From JAUHWS01 sp964571805 (GTDB lineage Bacteria > Patescibacteriota > Gracilibacteria > UM-FILTER-43-11), in contig CAZNDI010000002.1 of NCBI GenBank assembly GCA_964571805.1, positions 1-39,511 on the forward strand: a stretch of 39,511 bases of DNA. Reading direction: 5' to 3'. How positions within the stretch are numbered: the stretch's first letter is position 1; every line of letters starts with the position of its first letter. This document shows positions 8,732-15,750 of the stretch, piece after piece. A model generated the notes under the pieces. The model was not told the origin of the DNA and searched no databases. It saw nothing but the letters and a program-made list of their open reading frames with translations. A program made the position numbers and the translations under genes.

Positions 8732-9697
8732 ATGAATCCTAGCCCCTTTCACCTTCAACGCTTTTTAAAACGATCTTTCGTTAACGCAGGGCACAGTTTA
8801 ATGAGAAATAAGCTCTTGATGATGGCCACGGTTTTTATCATTGCTCTGATGCTTTTTGTTTTTAATTTGATTTTGGCCCTCAGCTTCGCCAGCGATTCTG
8901 TGATTGAAAATGTGGAAGAGAAACTAGACATCAACATAGAAATTGTGGACGGTGCAGAAAGCTATAGCGTTGAAGCCTTCATTAAAACCTTGAAAAGTAA
9001 TCCAAAAATTAAGGAGGTCGTTTATATTAGCAAAGATGAAGCACTCAAAAAGTTTGGGAATAAATACCCTAATGTGATTACTTTTTTGGATCGAAACAAT
9101 TTGGACAATCCCCTTCCCGATAGCCTACGCGTGGTGACCCAAAGTTTGGCAGACAACAATAAAATCATCGCGTTTTTGGAAGAACCTCAGTTCAGCTCTC
9201 TTGTCGATCAGGAGAAGTTATTAAAAAATGCGGAACAAAAACAAAGGAACGAAAAGATTTTAGCCATCACCACCAGCATTAAAAACACAAGTCTATGGCT
9301 CATTCTTATTTTTGCACTAGTGGGAGTCATGATCATTTTCAATAGCATCAACATTAAGATCCATACCCATGAAAAGGAAATTCAAATCATGAAATTAGTG
9401 GGAGCTAAATACAGCTTCATCCGGGCGGGATTTGTGATGGAGGGGATTATTTTTGCTTTGCTTGCCTTGGTCATTAGTCTCATTTTTTCAAGGCTAGTCT
9501 TGGCTTATTTAGCGAGCAATTTGGTGACCATCATCGACAATGAAACCCTTATGGCAGGGCTGAATGCCATTCTTGTTCATTTTCAGGATCAATTTTGGAT
9601 GACTTTAGTTTGGCAGTTTTTAGCCACGCTGGTGGCTGGATTTTTGAGCAGCTACTTGGCCATTGAATTGTATTTGAGGAGAGCTCATAATTTTTAA
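8732..9697 (+). CDS. ftsX: Cell-division permease-like protein FtsX
   Basis: FtsX is the membrane part of the FtsEX complex, which couples division to activation of cell-wall hydrolases. The protein has the standard plan: one membrane segment near residues 27-50, a large extracytoplasmic domain (about 55-185), then three membrane segments (190-212, 232-262, 280-312). The conserved cytoplasmic signature IHTHEKEIQIMKLVGA, which contacts FtsE, is complete. At 321 aa it is full length. The usual upstream partner ftsE is not next to it and is nowhere in this window. recO follows after 14 bp and is probably co-transcribed. Confidence 0.92.
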   Translation: MNPSPFHLQRFLKRSFVNAGHSLMRNKLLMMATVFIIALMLFVFNLILALSFASDSVIENVEEKLDINIEIVDGAESYSVEAFIKTLKSNPKIKEVVYISKDEALKKFGNKYPNVITFLDRNNLDNPLPDSLRVVTQSLADNNKIIAFLEEPQFSSLVDQEKLLKNAEQKQRNEKILAITTSIKNTSLWLILIFALVGVMIIFNSINIKIHTHEKEIQIMKLVGAKYSFIRAGFVMEGIIFALLALVISLIFSRLVLAYLASNLVTIIDNETLMAGLNAILVHFQDQFWMTLVWQFLATLVAGFLSSYLAIELYLRRAHNF

Positions 9698-9711
9698 TTT
9701 TAAAGCGAGAC

Positions 9712-10449
9712 TTGGAACATCAAATCAAAACCAGAGGTATCGTATTGAGGCGCATTGATTTCGGTGAAGCGGATCAAATTGTCACGGTGCTGACAGAAGA
9801 TCAGGGGAAAATTGCTCTGGTGGCAAAGGGGGCAAGGCGACTGAAGAGTAAATTTCTGGGAAAACTAGAACTCCTGTATGAGGCTGAACTTAATTATTTT
9901 ATGGGGCGTGAGCTGGGGCATTTGAATGAAGCGGTAAGCCATATTTTGCTTGATGAAAGGGATTTGGATTTGAAGTCAAGGAGCCTTCTTTTTTACATGG
10001 CCGAAACGACTCATAAACTCGTGGCGGAAGAACAGGAGTGTCAAAAAATTTATCATCTTTTGAGGGAGGCCTTGATGAATTTTGATACCCTTTCCTCGGA
10101 GTCTATTTTTTATGCCTATCTGGTCAAGCTTTTGACAGAACTAGGCTTCATGGCGGATTGGAGTAGGTGCAGTGAAACCAGTGAAAAACTCGATTTAAAT
10201 CGCCCTTACTTTTTGTCGACTCACGACGCAAGTCTGACCACCAATGTTCAACTGTCTTTGTCTGGGACTCCACTGAGTACCTCAATCATCAAATGGGTCA
10301 ATTATACTCAAAAAAATGAGCTGCCTCAGTTAAAAAACATTCGACCTAGCGAACGGGAACGGGCCGAAATTTTCTTCATCTTAAAATCTGTGATGGGAAC
10401 GCTTTTGAACCACCCCTTCAAATCTGAAGCCTTCATGCAATCAATTTAA
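9712..10449 (+). CDS. recO: DNA repair protein RecO
   Basis: RecO binds ssDNA and SSB and, with RecR, loads RecA at gaps. The N-terminal OB fold covers about residues 1-80, starting with TRGIVLRRIDFGEADQIVTV and continuing with KIALVAKGARRLKSKF, both typical of the family. The C-terminal helical domain follows. The zinc-finger cysteines found in many RecO proteins are missing, with only a lone SRCS in that place. The start is a TTG at 9712; no ATG gives the full OB fold, so I accept it. It lies 14 bp after ftsX and converges with the AI-2E gene, the two stops being 11 bp apart. Confidence 0.9.
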   Translation: MEHQIKTRGIVLRRIDFGEADQIVTVLTEDQGKIALVAKGARRLKSKFLGKLELLYEAELNYFMGRELGHLNEAVSHILLDERDLDLKSRSLLFYMAETTHKLVAEEQECQKIYHLLREALMNFDTLSSESIFYAYLVKLLTELGFMADWSRCSETSEKLDLNRPYFLSTHDASLTTNVQLSLSGTPLSTSIIKWVNYTQKNELPQLKNIRPSERERAEIFFILKSVMGTLLNHPFKSEAFMQSI

Positions 10450-10460
10450 TTTCTCGGCAA

Positions 10461-11498
10461 CTACTGATCAGCCTTTTTTCTCCCGGTATCAGCGGCATAG
10501 AATTGATAGAGAGTGCCCAAAAAAGTGATGATGAGGGGGCCATAGACGAGCCCCATGGACCCAAAGGCTCCAACCCCTCCAACGAGGGCAAAAAAGACCA
10601 TGATGGGATGAAACTTTAGCTTGTCTTCAAGGATTTTTCCTCGAATCCAGGTTTCCCTAAGGAGCATTTCGACGACTACAAAGTACACTGCCATTGATAC
10701 AGCGGCCACCCATCCGTCCGTGAAAGCCAAAAGAACGATTCCTGTCAAATAAATGAGGAGAGTGCCCACTGTGGGAATGAAGGAAAAAATGGCGGCCAGC
10801 AATCCCCATATCAAGGCCCCTTTGAAGCCGAAAATAAGGAAGCCTAAGTAGGCCACTAAGCCCGCGATTAGGGCACACAGGGTGTTTCCGTAAAAAATAG
10901 TTTTAGAAATCTCATGAAAAGAGGTGAAAAGTGTTTTTTGTTGAGCTTTTTCGTATGGCAAGACGTTTTTCAAATTCTTCAAAAGTGTATTCTGATCACG
11001 CAGGAAATAGAAATAAAGGAGTAAAAAGACGAAAAAGAGAAAAAGTGAATTTGAAATAGAAGAAAGGAGGGTGAGGCTTTTAGAAGAGGCATAACTCCCC
11101 AAACTGCTTAATGTTGAAACTAAATTTTCCTTTAAAGCGGTTAAGTCTATTTGATATCCAAAAATATTCCAGGTGGTGAGGCTGTTGAAAGCTTGATTTA
11201 GGGCCTCAAAATCAATGGTTTTGGCAAAGACGATGGCTTCTTTGGTGAGGAGGGTAAGCAGGAGGGTAAGGGGCAGGATGATGAAAAGGAGGGTCAAAAG
11301 GACGGTCAAGAAGGCTGACATTGAATCGCCTAAGCCCACTTTCTTCCTGAAGATTTGAGTGAGGGGGGCAGCCACGATGGCAAAAGCAAGGGCTAATACA
11401 AGGGCAGGAATGAAGGGTTTGAAGATGAGAAAAAACAAATAGGCAAAAAGGATGAAAACAAAAATTTTCACCATGGCGTTGAATTGAATTTTATTCAT
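10461..11498 (-). CDS. AI-2E family transporter (UPF0118 / PerM)
   Basis: This is an integral membrane protein of 345 aa with about seven or eight membrane segments. The first two lie near residues 8-45, one pair near 60-95, and a C-terminal block runs from about 190 to 330. The family signature in the second half is visible: ALIAGLVAYLGFLIFGFKGALIWGLLAAIFSF then IPTVGTLLIYL. Members have been linked to AI-2 export, ion antiport or general efflux, so the substrate is unknown. It converges with recO. A degenerate tRNA-like sequence begins about 15 bp upstream of its start. Confidence 0.9.
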   Translation of the reverse strand: MNKIQFNAMVKIFVFILFAYLFFLIFKPFIPALVLALAFAIVAAPLTQIFRKKVGLGDSMSAFLTVLLTLLFIILPLTLLLTLLTKEAIVFAKTIDFEALNQAFNSLTTWNIFGYQIDLTALKENLVSTLSSLGSYASSKSLTLLSSISNSLFLFFVFLLLYFYFLRDQNTLLKNLKNVLPYEKAQQKTLFTSFHEISKTIFYGNTLCALIAGLVAYLGFLIFGFKGALIWGLLAAIFSFIPTVGTLLIYLTGIVLLAFTDGWVAAVSMAVYFVVVEMLLRETWIRGKILEDKLKFHPIMVFFALVGGVGAFGSMGLVYGPLIITFLGTLYQFYAADTGRKKADQ

Positions 11499-11510
11499 GG
11501 CAATGGGGTT

Positions 11511-11565
11511 GGATGAAGAAACTCAAACCCTCGACCTGTCCGGTGTCCATCGGACCGCTCTAACC
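11511..11565 (-). pseudogene. Degenerate tRNA-like sequence, 5' part missing
   Basis: Read on the minus strand, this has the end of a D arm (GGTTAGAGC), a 5-bp anticodon stem (GTCCG/CGGAC) with an 8-nt loop instead of 7, and a variable/T-arm run GGTCGAGGGTTTGAGT. The T stem is spoiled by two changes, and no acceptor or D-arm 5' half can be found. Positions 11511-11537 match the 3' part of tRNA-Gly at 19992-20018 at 24 of 27 bases, including 17 identical in a row. It may be a tRNA relic left by integration, or simply a decayed paralogous tRNA. The anticodon cannot be assigned because of the loop length. Confidence 0.55.
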
Positions 11566-11607
11566 TATCTCTTTATATTTTCTGGAGCTCCATGTTGGCC
11601 GAAGTGC

Positions 11608-11634
11608 GGACTTTTTCAAGTAGTGAAAATGTCC
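11608..11634. repeat. Hairpin upstream of the radC-like gene
   Basis: The arms GGACTTTTTCA (11608-11618) and TGAAAATGTCC (11624-11634) pair at 10 of 11 positions around AGTAG. A second, smaller hairpin (TTTAGG 11680-11685 / CCTAAA 11692-11697) follows before the start at 11720. The spacer 11566-11719 otherwise shows nothing coding. Confidence 0.5.
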
Positions 11635-11719
11635 AAGGAACTCAAGTGTTTACGCATCAAAATCTACACGTAATTGATATTTAGGGCAATGCCTAAAGTT
11701 TTTAATATTCAAATAATAA

Positions 11720-12151
11720 ATGATTTACTTAAAAGAACTAAAAATAACATATCATCGAAAACGAGTTCAGGATGACTTTATTAGCAAGCGGGCCAAAAGC
11801 CCTGAACAAATTTATAAGCTCTTTAAATGGATGAGTCATGAAACACGTGAAAAGGCTCTTTGTCTTCATCTTAATCCACAATTGGAAATTATTTCTTATG
11901 AACAGGTTGGGATGGGTGATGCCATGGGCCTTACTTTAGATATACAGGGTATTTTCCGAGGGGCTTTGCTAAGCATGGCTACTTCAATAGTCCTTATTCA
12001 TAATCATCCTCATGGATGCAGGAAGCCATCAGAAAAAGATACCGCTGCCTTTGAGCACTTAAAATTGATTGGCGAGTTGCATAAAATCAAGCTCCAAGAT
12101 TTTATAATTATTAGTGAGGAAGGTTATTTTAGCTTTGAGGAAGAAATTTAA
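11720..12151 (+). CDS. RadC-like JAB domain protein, 143 aa
   Basis: The JAB/MPN metalloprotease-like domain of RadC is present. The metal-site signature is IVLIHNHPHGCRKPSEKD at about residues 92-109, with the upstream helix and LHLNPQLEIISYE strand typical of the family. The N-terminal helix-hairpin-helix half of full RadC (about 225 aa in total) is absent. This single-domain form is common on plasmids, prophages and integrative elements. The family's biochemical role is unsettled, and despite the name it is not required for recombinational repair. It opens the accessory island and converges with the lipoprotein gene, stop to stop within 16 bp. Confidence 0.8.
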   Translation: MIYLKELKITYHRKRVQDDFISKRAKSPEQIYKLFKWMSHETREKALCLHLNPQLEIISYEQVGMGDAMGLTLDIQGIFRGALLSMATSIVLIHNHPHGCRKPSEKDTAAFEHLKLIGELHKIKLQDFIIISEEGYFSFEEEI

Positions 12152-12166
12152 GTCACTAGAATGCTT

Positions 12167-13648
12167 TTAATAATTTTCTTCCACATAAGATTCGCAGCCT
12201 TCAATAAAGGAATCCGAATTACCTTCGCAGTCATAAGTATCTTGAATGTCATTTTCTTCTGCCCATTCATATCCGGCCTCATGGCCACTGCAATCTTCGG
12301 TGCAATCATAACTATAAAAAGTATTGTAACCACTATAGTTCTTCTTTACATACTCATTACACCCGTCTTCGGAAAATCCCGTTCCAAACTTACTTTGACA
12401 AGCATCAAAACTGCTTACGCTATTATCAGAAGCCCACTGATAGCCATCCCAAAAATTAGGGAGAGTGTTAGCGGGATTACTTGGAATGAAGTTATTTTCT
12501 TGAGGAATATAAATTGTTGTTTGATCTGAGACGAAAAGATCATTGCATCTAGCCATAAAAAAGTAGGAATTTAAGCCAAAGTCAATGTTATCCCAATCTT
12601 CTCGAATACCATATTTAAAACTTGTATCTCCTTTTTTATATTCAGTTAAATCATATTCATTACGCCTTCCTGTATCTGAATTTATCGCAGTAATAGTAAT
12701 TTTTTCACAATTGTTTGAAGTTTTTCCATTTATATAGAAAGCATTATTTTCTGACCTAACTATTTGTCCAGACTCAGGAATTGAAATGAATGATTCATCA
12801 TTAGTAGCAGGCTTTTCATTTTCAACCTCAGCTATTGGTGGAGAAATTTCCTTTTCAAGATTGCTTATTGTATTTTGATTTAGGTCATTATTTTCAGCTT
12901 CTCCAATAGATTTAGATGGGCTTTGAACAACTTTTGTGGGATCAATTTTAATTGATTTAATCATTTCATCAATAACTTTTTCATTATCTTCAAATCCCTT
13001 TAGATTTTGATTATTAATCGGTTTTCCCTTTTGAAAATAATCTATTACTTCCTGCCAAGCTTCTTCTATTTTTCCTGACTTCCAATTTTCAGGAATATTT
13101 TCGTAAGCATATGCTTCTGAGCCATCACCTCTCATTGTTGCTAAATATTCCCCCAATTTGCCAAAGTCATAATTAAAAACAACTTCATAGACTTGATCAT
13201 ATTGATCTACAAAAATTACTTGTTTGTAAAACGTAGATAAACTGCCCACTTCTTGATATAAAGCTTTATTATAAACAATGGCATTCATACCATCTACTTT
13301 GGTATATTCATTACTTATATTTCCATTTGTATTGCCACAAGTCATACTGTCGTAATCAGCTAGTTGCGGATTTTTACCGTAGTCTTTTAAATCTTCTAAT
13401 AATTTTCTATAATCTTGTATTTCTCTACCTCGATCTTCATCTAAATCGACACAGGGTTGGATAAATTCTGAAATTGGCTTAATTGTAATACTGATATCTG
13501 GATCGGGTTCATAAATAGGCATTTCATCGGCTGAAACTTTTAAATTCTGAGGATTTGAAAAACTAACTCCATTGATTGTTGTTTGTTCACTATTTGCTGA
13601 GCAACCTGCTAGTAAAATTAAAGCGACAAATGAAATAATTCTTTTCAT
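12167..13648 (-). CDS. Lipoprotein with Ig-like segment and Cys-rich tail, 493 aa
   Basis: The signal peptide is MKRIISFVALILLAGC, with lipobox LAGC at residues 13-16, so the mature protein is anchored by Cys16. I chose this ATG (13648) because the upstream in-frame Met adds 16 residues that spoil the signal. Residues 30-240 form an unknown domain. A disordered Asn/Glu/Pro linker follows. A short beta-rich segment near 310-400 contains GDTSFKY, also seen in the FecR/Ig-like protein at 32016-33800. The tail has two related Cys-rich units with GYQWASDN and GYEWAEEND, each followed by a spaced cysteine pair and a GC.(E/S)YV motif. Its start lies just downstream of a pseudoknot-like leader. The role is probably at the cell surface. 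Confidence 0.75.
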   Translation of the reverse strand: MKRIISFVALILLAGCSANSEQTTINGVSFSNPQNLKVSADEMPIYEPDPDISITIKPISEFIQPCVDLDEDRGREIQDYRKLLEDLKDYGKNPQLADYDSMTCGNTNGNISNEYTKVDGMNAIVYNKALYQEVGSLSTFYKQVIFVDQYDQVYEVVFNYDFGKLGEYLATMRGDGSEAYAYENIPENWKSGKIEEAWQEVIDYFQKGKPINNQNLKGFEDNEKVIDEMIKSIKIDPTKVVQSPSKSIGEAENNDLNQNTISNLEKEISPPIAEVENEKPATNDESFISIPESGQIVRSENNAFYINGKTSNNCEKITITAINSDTGRRNEYDLTEYKKGDTSFKYGIREDWDNIDFGLNSYFFMARCNDLFVSDQTTIYIPQENNFIPSNPANTLPNFWDGYQWASDNSVSSFDACQSKFGTGFSEDGCNEYVKKNYSGYNTFYSYDCTEDCSGHEAGYEWAEENDIQDTYDCEGNSDSFIEGCESYVEENY

Positions 13649-13675
13649 ACTAATGAGGCTAAATAACTTAAAAGA

Positions 13676-13808
13676 GGGTGAACCAGGTACGTCCAATCAC
13701 TTGCTCCAAAGAGTAGCCTATCGGCTGATTCACCCACCTCTAGGCGATAGAACACCTTTTGGTAAGCAAAAAACTCCTTGGAGGGAAAGTTTGTGATTTT
13801 GGACGTAC
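13676..13808 (-). promoter_or_regulatory. Pseudoknot-like structured leader of the lipoprotein gene
   Basis: The outer stem is 13687-13694 with 13801-13808 (8 bp), continued by AATCAC 13695-13700 with 13793-13798. A second stem, 13704-13714 with 13773-13783, pairs at 10 of 11. An inner hairpin (CTATCG 13718-13723 / CGATAG 13745-13750) closes the end. The loop segment 13725-13735 can pair over 11 bp, one of them G-U, with 13676-13686, which lies directly beside the outer stem. On the minus strand the order is stem, loop, stem, loop partner, then 27 nt to the ATG. The structure begins about 6 nt after a -10 box. Confidence 0.6.
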
Positions 13809-13814
13809 ATTCAC

Positions 13815-13843
13815 ATATTATTGTCTAAGACTTTTCCAGGCAA
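13815..13843 (-). promoter_or_regulatory. Promoter of the structured leader
   Basis: On the minus strand: -35 TTGCCT (13838-13843), 17-nt spacer, -10 TAATAT (13815-13820). The predicted start falls on the first bases of the structured leader at about 13808. Confidence 0.5.
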
Positions 13844-13874
13844 GAAGAAAATGTCAGAATAGGTTCATATTAAT

Positions 13875-14936
13875 ATGTATATGAAGATGAGCCCCATTCC
13901 ATATAGAATGTATGCGGAAAGCAATTTTGACTTTTTCCTGGTACTACTCTCACATTTTAATCTTTCTGACTTTTACTCGAAAGATTCTTTGGACTTGGAA
14001 ATTTCTTTATTTGAATTGGGTTTTAGTAATGAAAATCTTTATGGATGTGAGAATAGCTGTCTCTTAAGTCTTTTTGAAAGTGCAAAGTTAATTTCTACTG
14101 ACCAAGATACTCTAAAAGAAGTTGAGGAGCTCTCCAGACAGAAGCCCATGGAGCAGGGCGCTCTAAATAAAAGAAGGAAATTCAGTATTAATTGTAGTGA
14201 CTTTTTGAAGTATATCGAATTAATCCTTAATGACTTTAGACTAGGTAAGATCGGTCTTAAATCCTCTGTGGACCAAAGTTATTACAACTATGAGCGTCAG
14301 ATCGAGATTTTTGACTTATTTATAGAGAGTTTATTGAAAAAATTCCCGAATTCATTTAAGACAAATCTAGATGAATTTATAGAATGTCTTGCCTTCCCGT
14401 GCCCTTTTGCTTTAGATGGTAAACTGGACACAAATTTATTTCTTTTTGATGCGTTGATTGTAGATAAGATTTTCAAGAAAGAGTTGGAAGTATCTAATAT
14501 TGTACGAATTCCGAGTAAGCACAGAGTCTTGGAGCCTGACAAAATTCCTACTCACGTAAAGAAAATGACTTGGCATGTTTTAGAGGGTCTCACAAATGAT
14601 GTAATTCCTATAAAATCAAAAATTGATTGGAATAGTAATGGCAATGATGCGTTGAATCTGAGTCTATGCAATAAATACTTATTACTAAATGGAAAGGTGT
14701 ACGAATTTGCTGTGAATGCTCGTAATCCTCAGAAAATATTAAAAGGGCTCATTGAAAATAACGGTGAGTTGAATATTACAGAGTTTTCAAAACTAATTCC
14801 AAAAGCAAAGAATGTCTATAAAAAATACTATGAATCATTTATTACGAGTTTATTTAATGCTACCAATCTAAAGAAATCTGAACTCGAAACAACTTTTATG
14901 TTTGATGTGGTGAGCAAGAAGATTTACAAAAAGTAG
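13875..14936 (+). CDS. Hypothetical protein, 353 aa
   Basis: I do not recognise this protein. It is soluble, without signal or membrane segments, rich in Leu, Phe, Lys, Asn and Ser, and mostly helical by eye. Positively charged stretches lie near residues 100 and 315. There is a short Cys pair (GCENSC near residues 55-60) but no clear catalytic motif. Three in-frame ATGs open the gene (13875, 13881, 13887), and the first is used here. An inverted repeat TTCATAT/ATATGAA overlaps the start region and could be an operator. It is transcribed divergently from the lipoprotein gene, across the structured leader. Confidence 0.6.
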   Translation: MYMKMSPIPYRMYAESNFDFFLVLLSHFNLSDFYSKDSLDLEISLFELGFSNENLYGCENSCLLSLFESAKLISTDQDTLKEVEELSRQKPMEQGALNKRRKFSINCSDFLKYIELILNDFRLGKIGLKSSVDQSYYNYERQIEIFDLFIESLLKKFPNSFKTNLDEFIECLAFPCPFALDGKLDTNLFLFDALIVDKIFKKELEVSNIVRIPSKHRVLEPDKIPTHVKKMTWHVLEGLTNDVIPIKSKIDWNSNGNDALNLSLCNKYLLLNGKVYEFAVNARNPQKILKGLIENNGELNITEFSKLIPKAKNVYKKYYESFITSLFNATNLKKSELETTFMFDVVSKKIYKK

Positions 14937-14948
14937 CAAAGTCTATTT

Positions 14949-15035
14949 AAAGTGACTTTGACGCCTTATTTAAGCTAAAAAATGTGTTTTAGCTAACATG
15001 ACCCCCGCAAAGTGACTTTGATGGCTTTGATACGG
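14949..15035. repeat. Repeated AAAGTGACTTT palindromes and hairpins
   Basis: The 224-bp gap after the 353-aa gene holds two copies of the palindrome AAAGTGACTTT (14949-14959 and 15009-15019). Between them is a hairpin AGCTAAAA/TTTTAGCT with a 6-nt loop. Around the second copy CCCCG and CGGGG can close a larger stem. A further hairpin GCATCA/TGATGC lies at 15116-15135. A related AAAGTGACTT occurs at 20086-20095. The region could be a terminator, an operator array or an element end. I see no coding sequence in it. Confidence 0.5.
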
Positions 15036-15160
15036 GGAAATCCGATTAAAAATTGCGTGGTTTGAGAATTAAGACTTTGCTCTATTTTGCTTGAAAGAGA
15101 AATTGTTAGTGCCTAGCATCACAGCAATATGATGCCTTTTTAAGAATAAACAAAATTACT

Positions 15161-15388
15161 ATGCAAAAACTATCTGACATCTCAATTTCTGCCGCTCTCA
15201 TATCAATTGGGGCGAAATTTAAAGGCATTGAGAAAAACTCAAGCGGCCGCGCCGACTTTCTTTTTAATGAAGATGAAGATTTTATCACAGAATCCGTTGA
15301 CCTCTACTACAGAAATGAGCTCAAAGTCAGTGCCTTAGCCTTCGCAAATAATTTTAGAAATCTAAAGAACCTCATTCACCAAAACTAA
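15161..15388 (+). CDS. DUF5659-like small protein, 75 aa
   Basis: The pattern matches my memory of the DUF5659 domain found on mobile elements of CPR and other bacteria. An N-terminal helix AALISIGAKFKGIEKN is followed by a strand ADFLFNED, an acidic helix ITESVDLYYRNELKVSA, and a final helix FANNFRNLKNLIHQ. The function is unknown, and in other genomes such genes lie beside replication or recombinase genes. Its stop overlaps the next start (TAATG), indicating translational coupling with the 51-aa gene. Confidence 0.6.
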   Translation: MQKLSDISISAALISIGAKFKGIEKNSSGRADFLFNEDEDFITESVDLYYRNELKVSALAFANNFRNLKNLIHQN

Positions 15389-15543
15389 TGCAGCTCTCAT
15401 CCGAATCAATCAAAGGTTTTCAAGAAGCCTACAAGATCGATTTTGGGATCAGTTTGAACGAATTGGAAGCTCAAGAAATGGCTCAAAACCTACTTAGTTT
15501 CTATCAATTAATCACTCCAAAAAATGAAAAGACTTGTTCTTAA
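15388..15543 (+). CDS. Small conserved-type element protein, 51 aa
   Basis: The ATG at 15388 overlaps the stop of the preceding gene by one base. The product is a helical protein containing FQEAYKIDFGISLNELEAQE followed by MAQNLLSFYQLI. I have seen this sort of FKE.Y..EFG..L...EA..MA..LL..Y pattern in many short proteins from mobile elements, where it is uncharacterised. It may be a DNA-binding or partner protein of the neighbouring genes. Its length of 51 aa is normal for the type. Confidence 0.7.
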   Translation: MQLSSESIKGFQEAYKIDFGISLNELEAQEMAQNLLSFYQLITPKNEKTCS

Positions 15544-15619
15544 GCCGCCATAAAAAAAGAGGTCAAAGAATTTAATCCATAACCTCTCTTAGCCAATGAG
15601 AAATATATCAAAGAATATC

Positions 15620-15677
15620 TCTTTGGACAATATTCCGTCCAAAGAAAAATTCAAAACCTGCCACCGTAACCGTGGCA
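15620..15677. promoter_or_regulatory. Two adjacent hairpins before the ATPase gene
   Basis: The first hairpin is TCTTTGGAC (15620-15628) with GTCCAAAGA (15637-15645), 9 bp, loop AATATTCC. The second is TGCCAC (15659-15664) with GTGGCA (15672-15677), loop CGTAACC. The loop AATATTC of the first can pair with GAATATT at 15679-15685, though this is AT-rich and could be chance. A 22-codon frame starts at the ATG at 15677 and ends six bases before the ATPase start. It might be a leader peptide. Positions 15544-15750 hold nothing else I can support. Confidence 0.45.
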
Positions 15678-15750
15678 TGAATATTTATACTTTCTATGCC
15701 TATTCACAGCAAATTAGAGATAGAAAGCCCGAAGATTTAAATTAATATTT

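Noticed and set aside
13649..13696. Upstream start of the island lipoprotein
   Set aside because: The extra 16 residues would come before a textbook lipoprotein signal peptide and are read from the leader structure.
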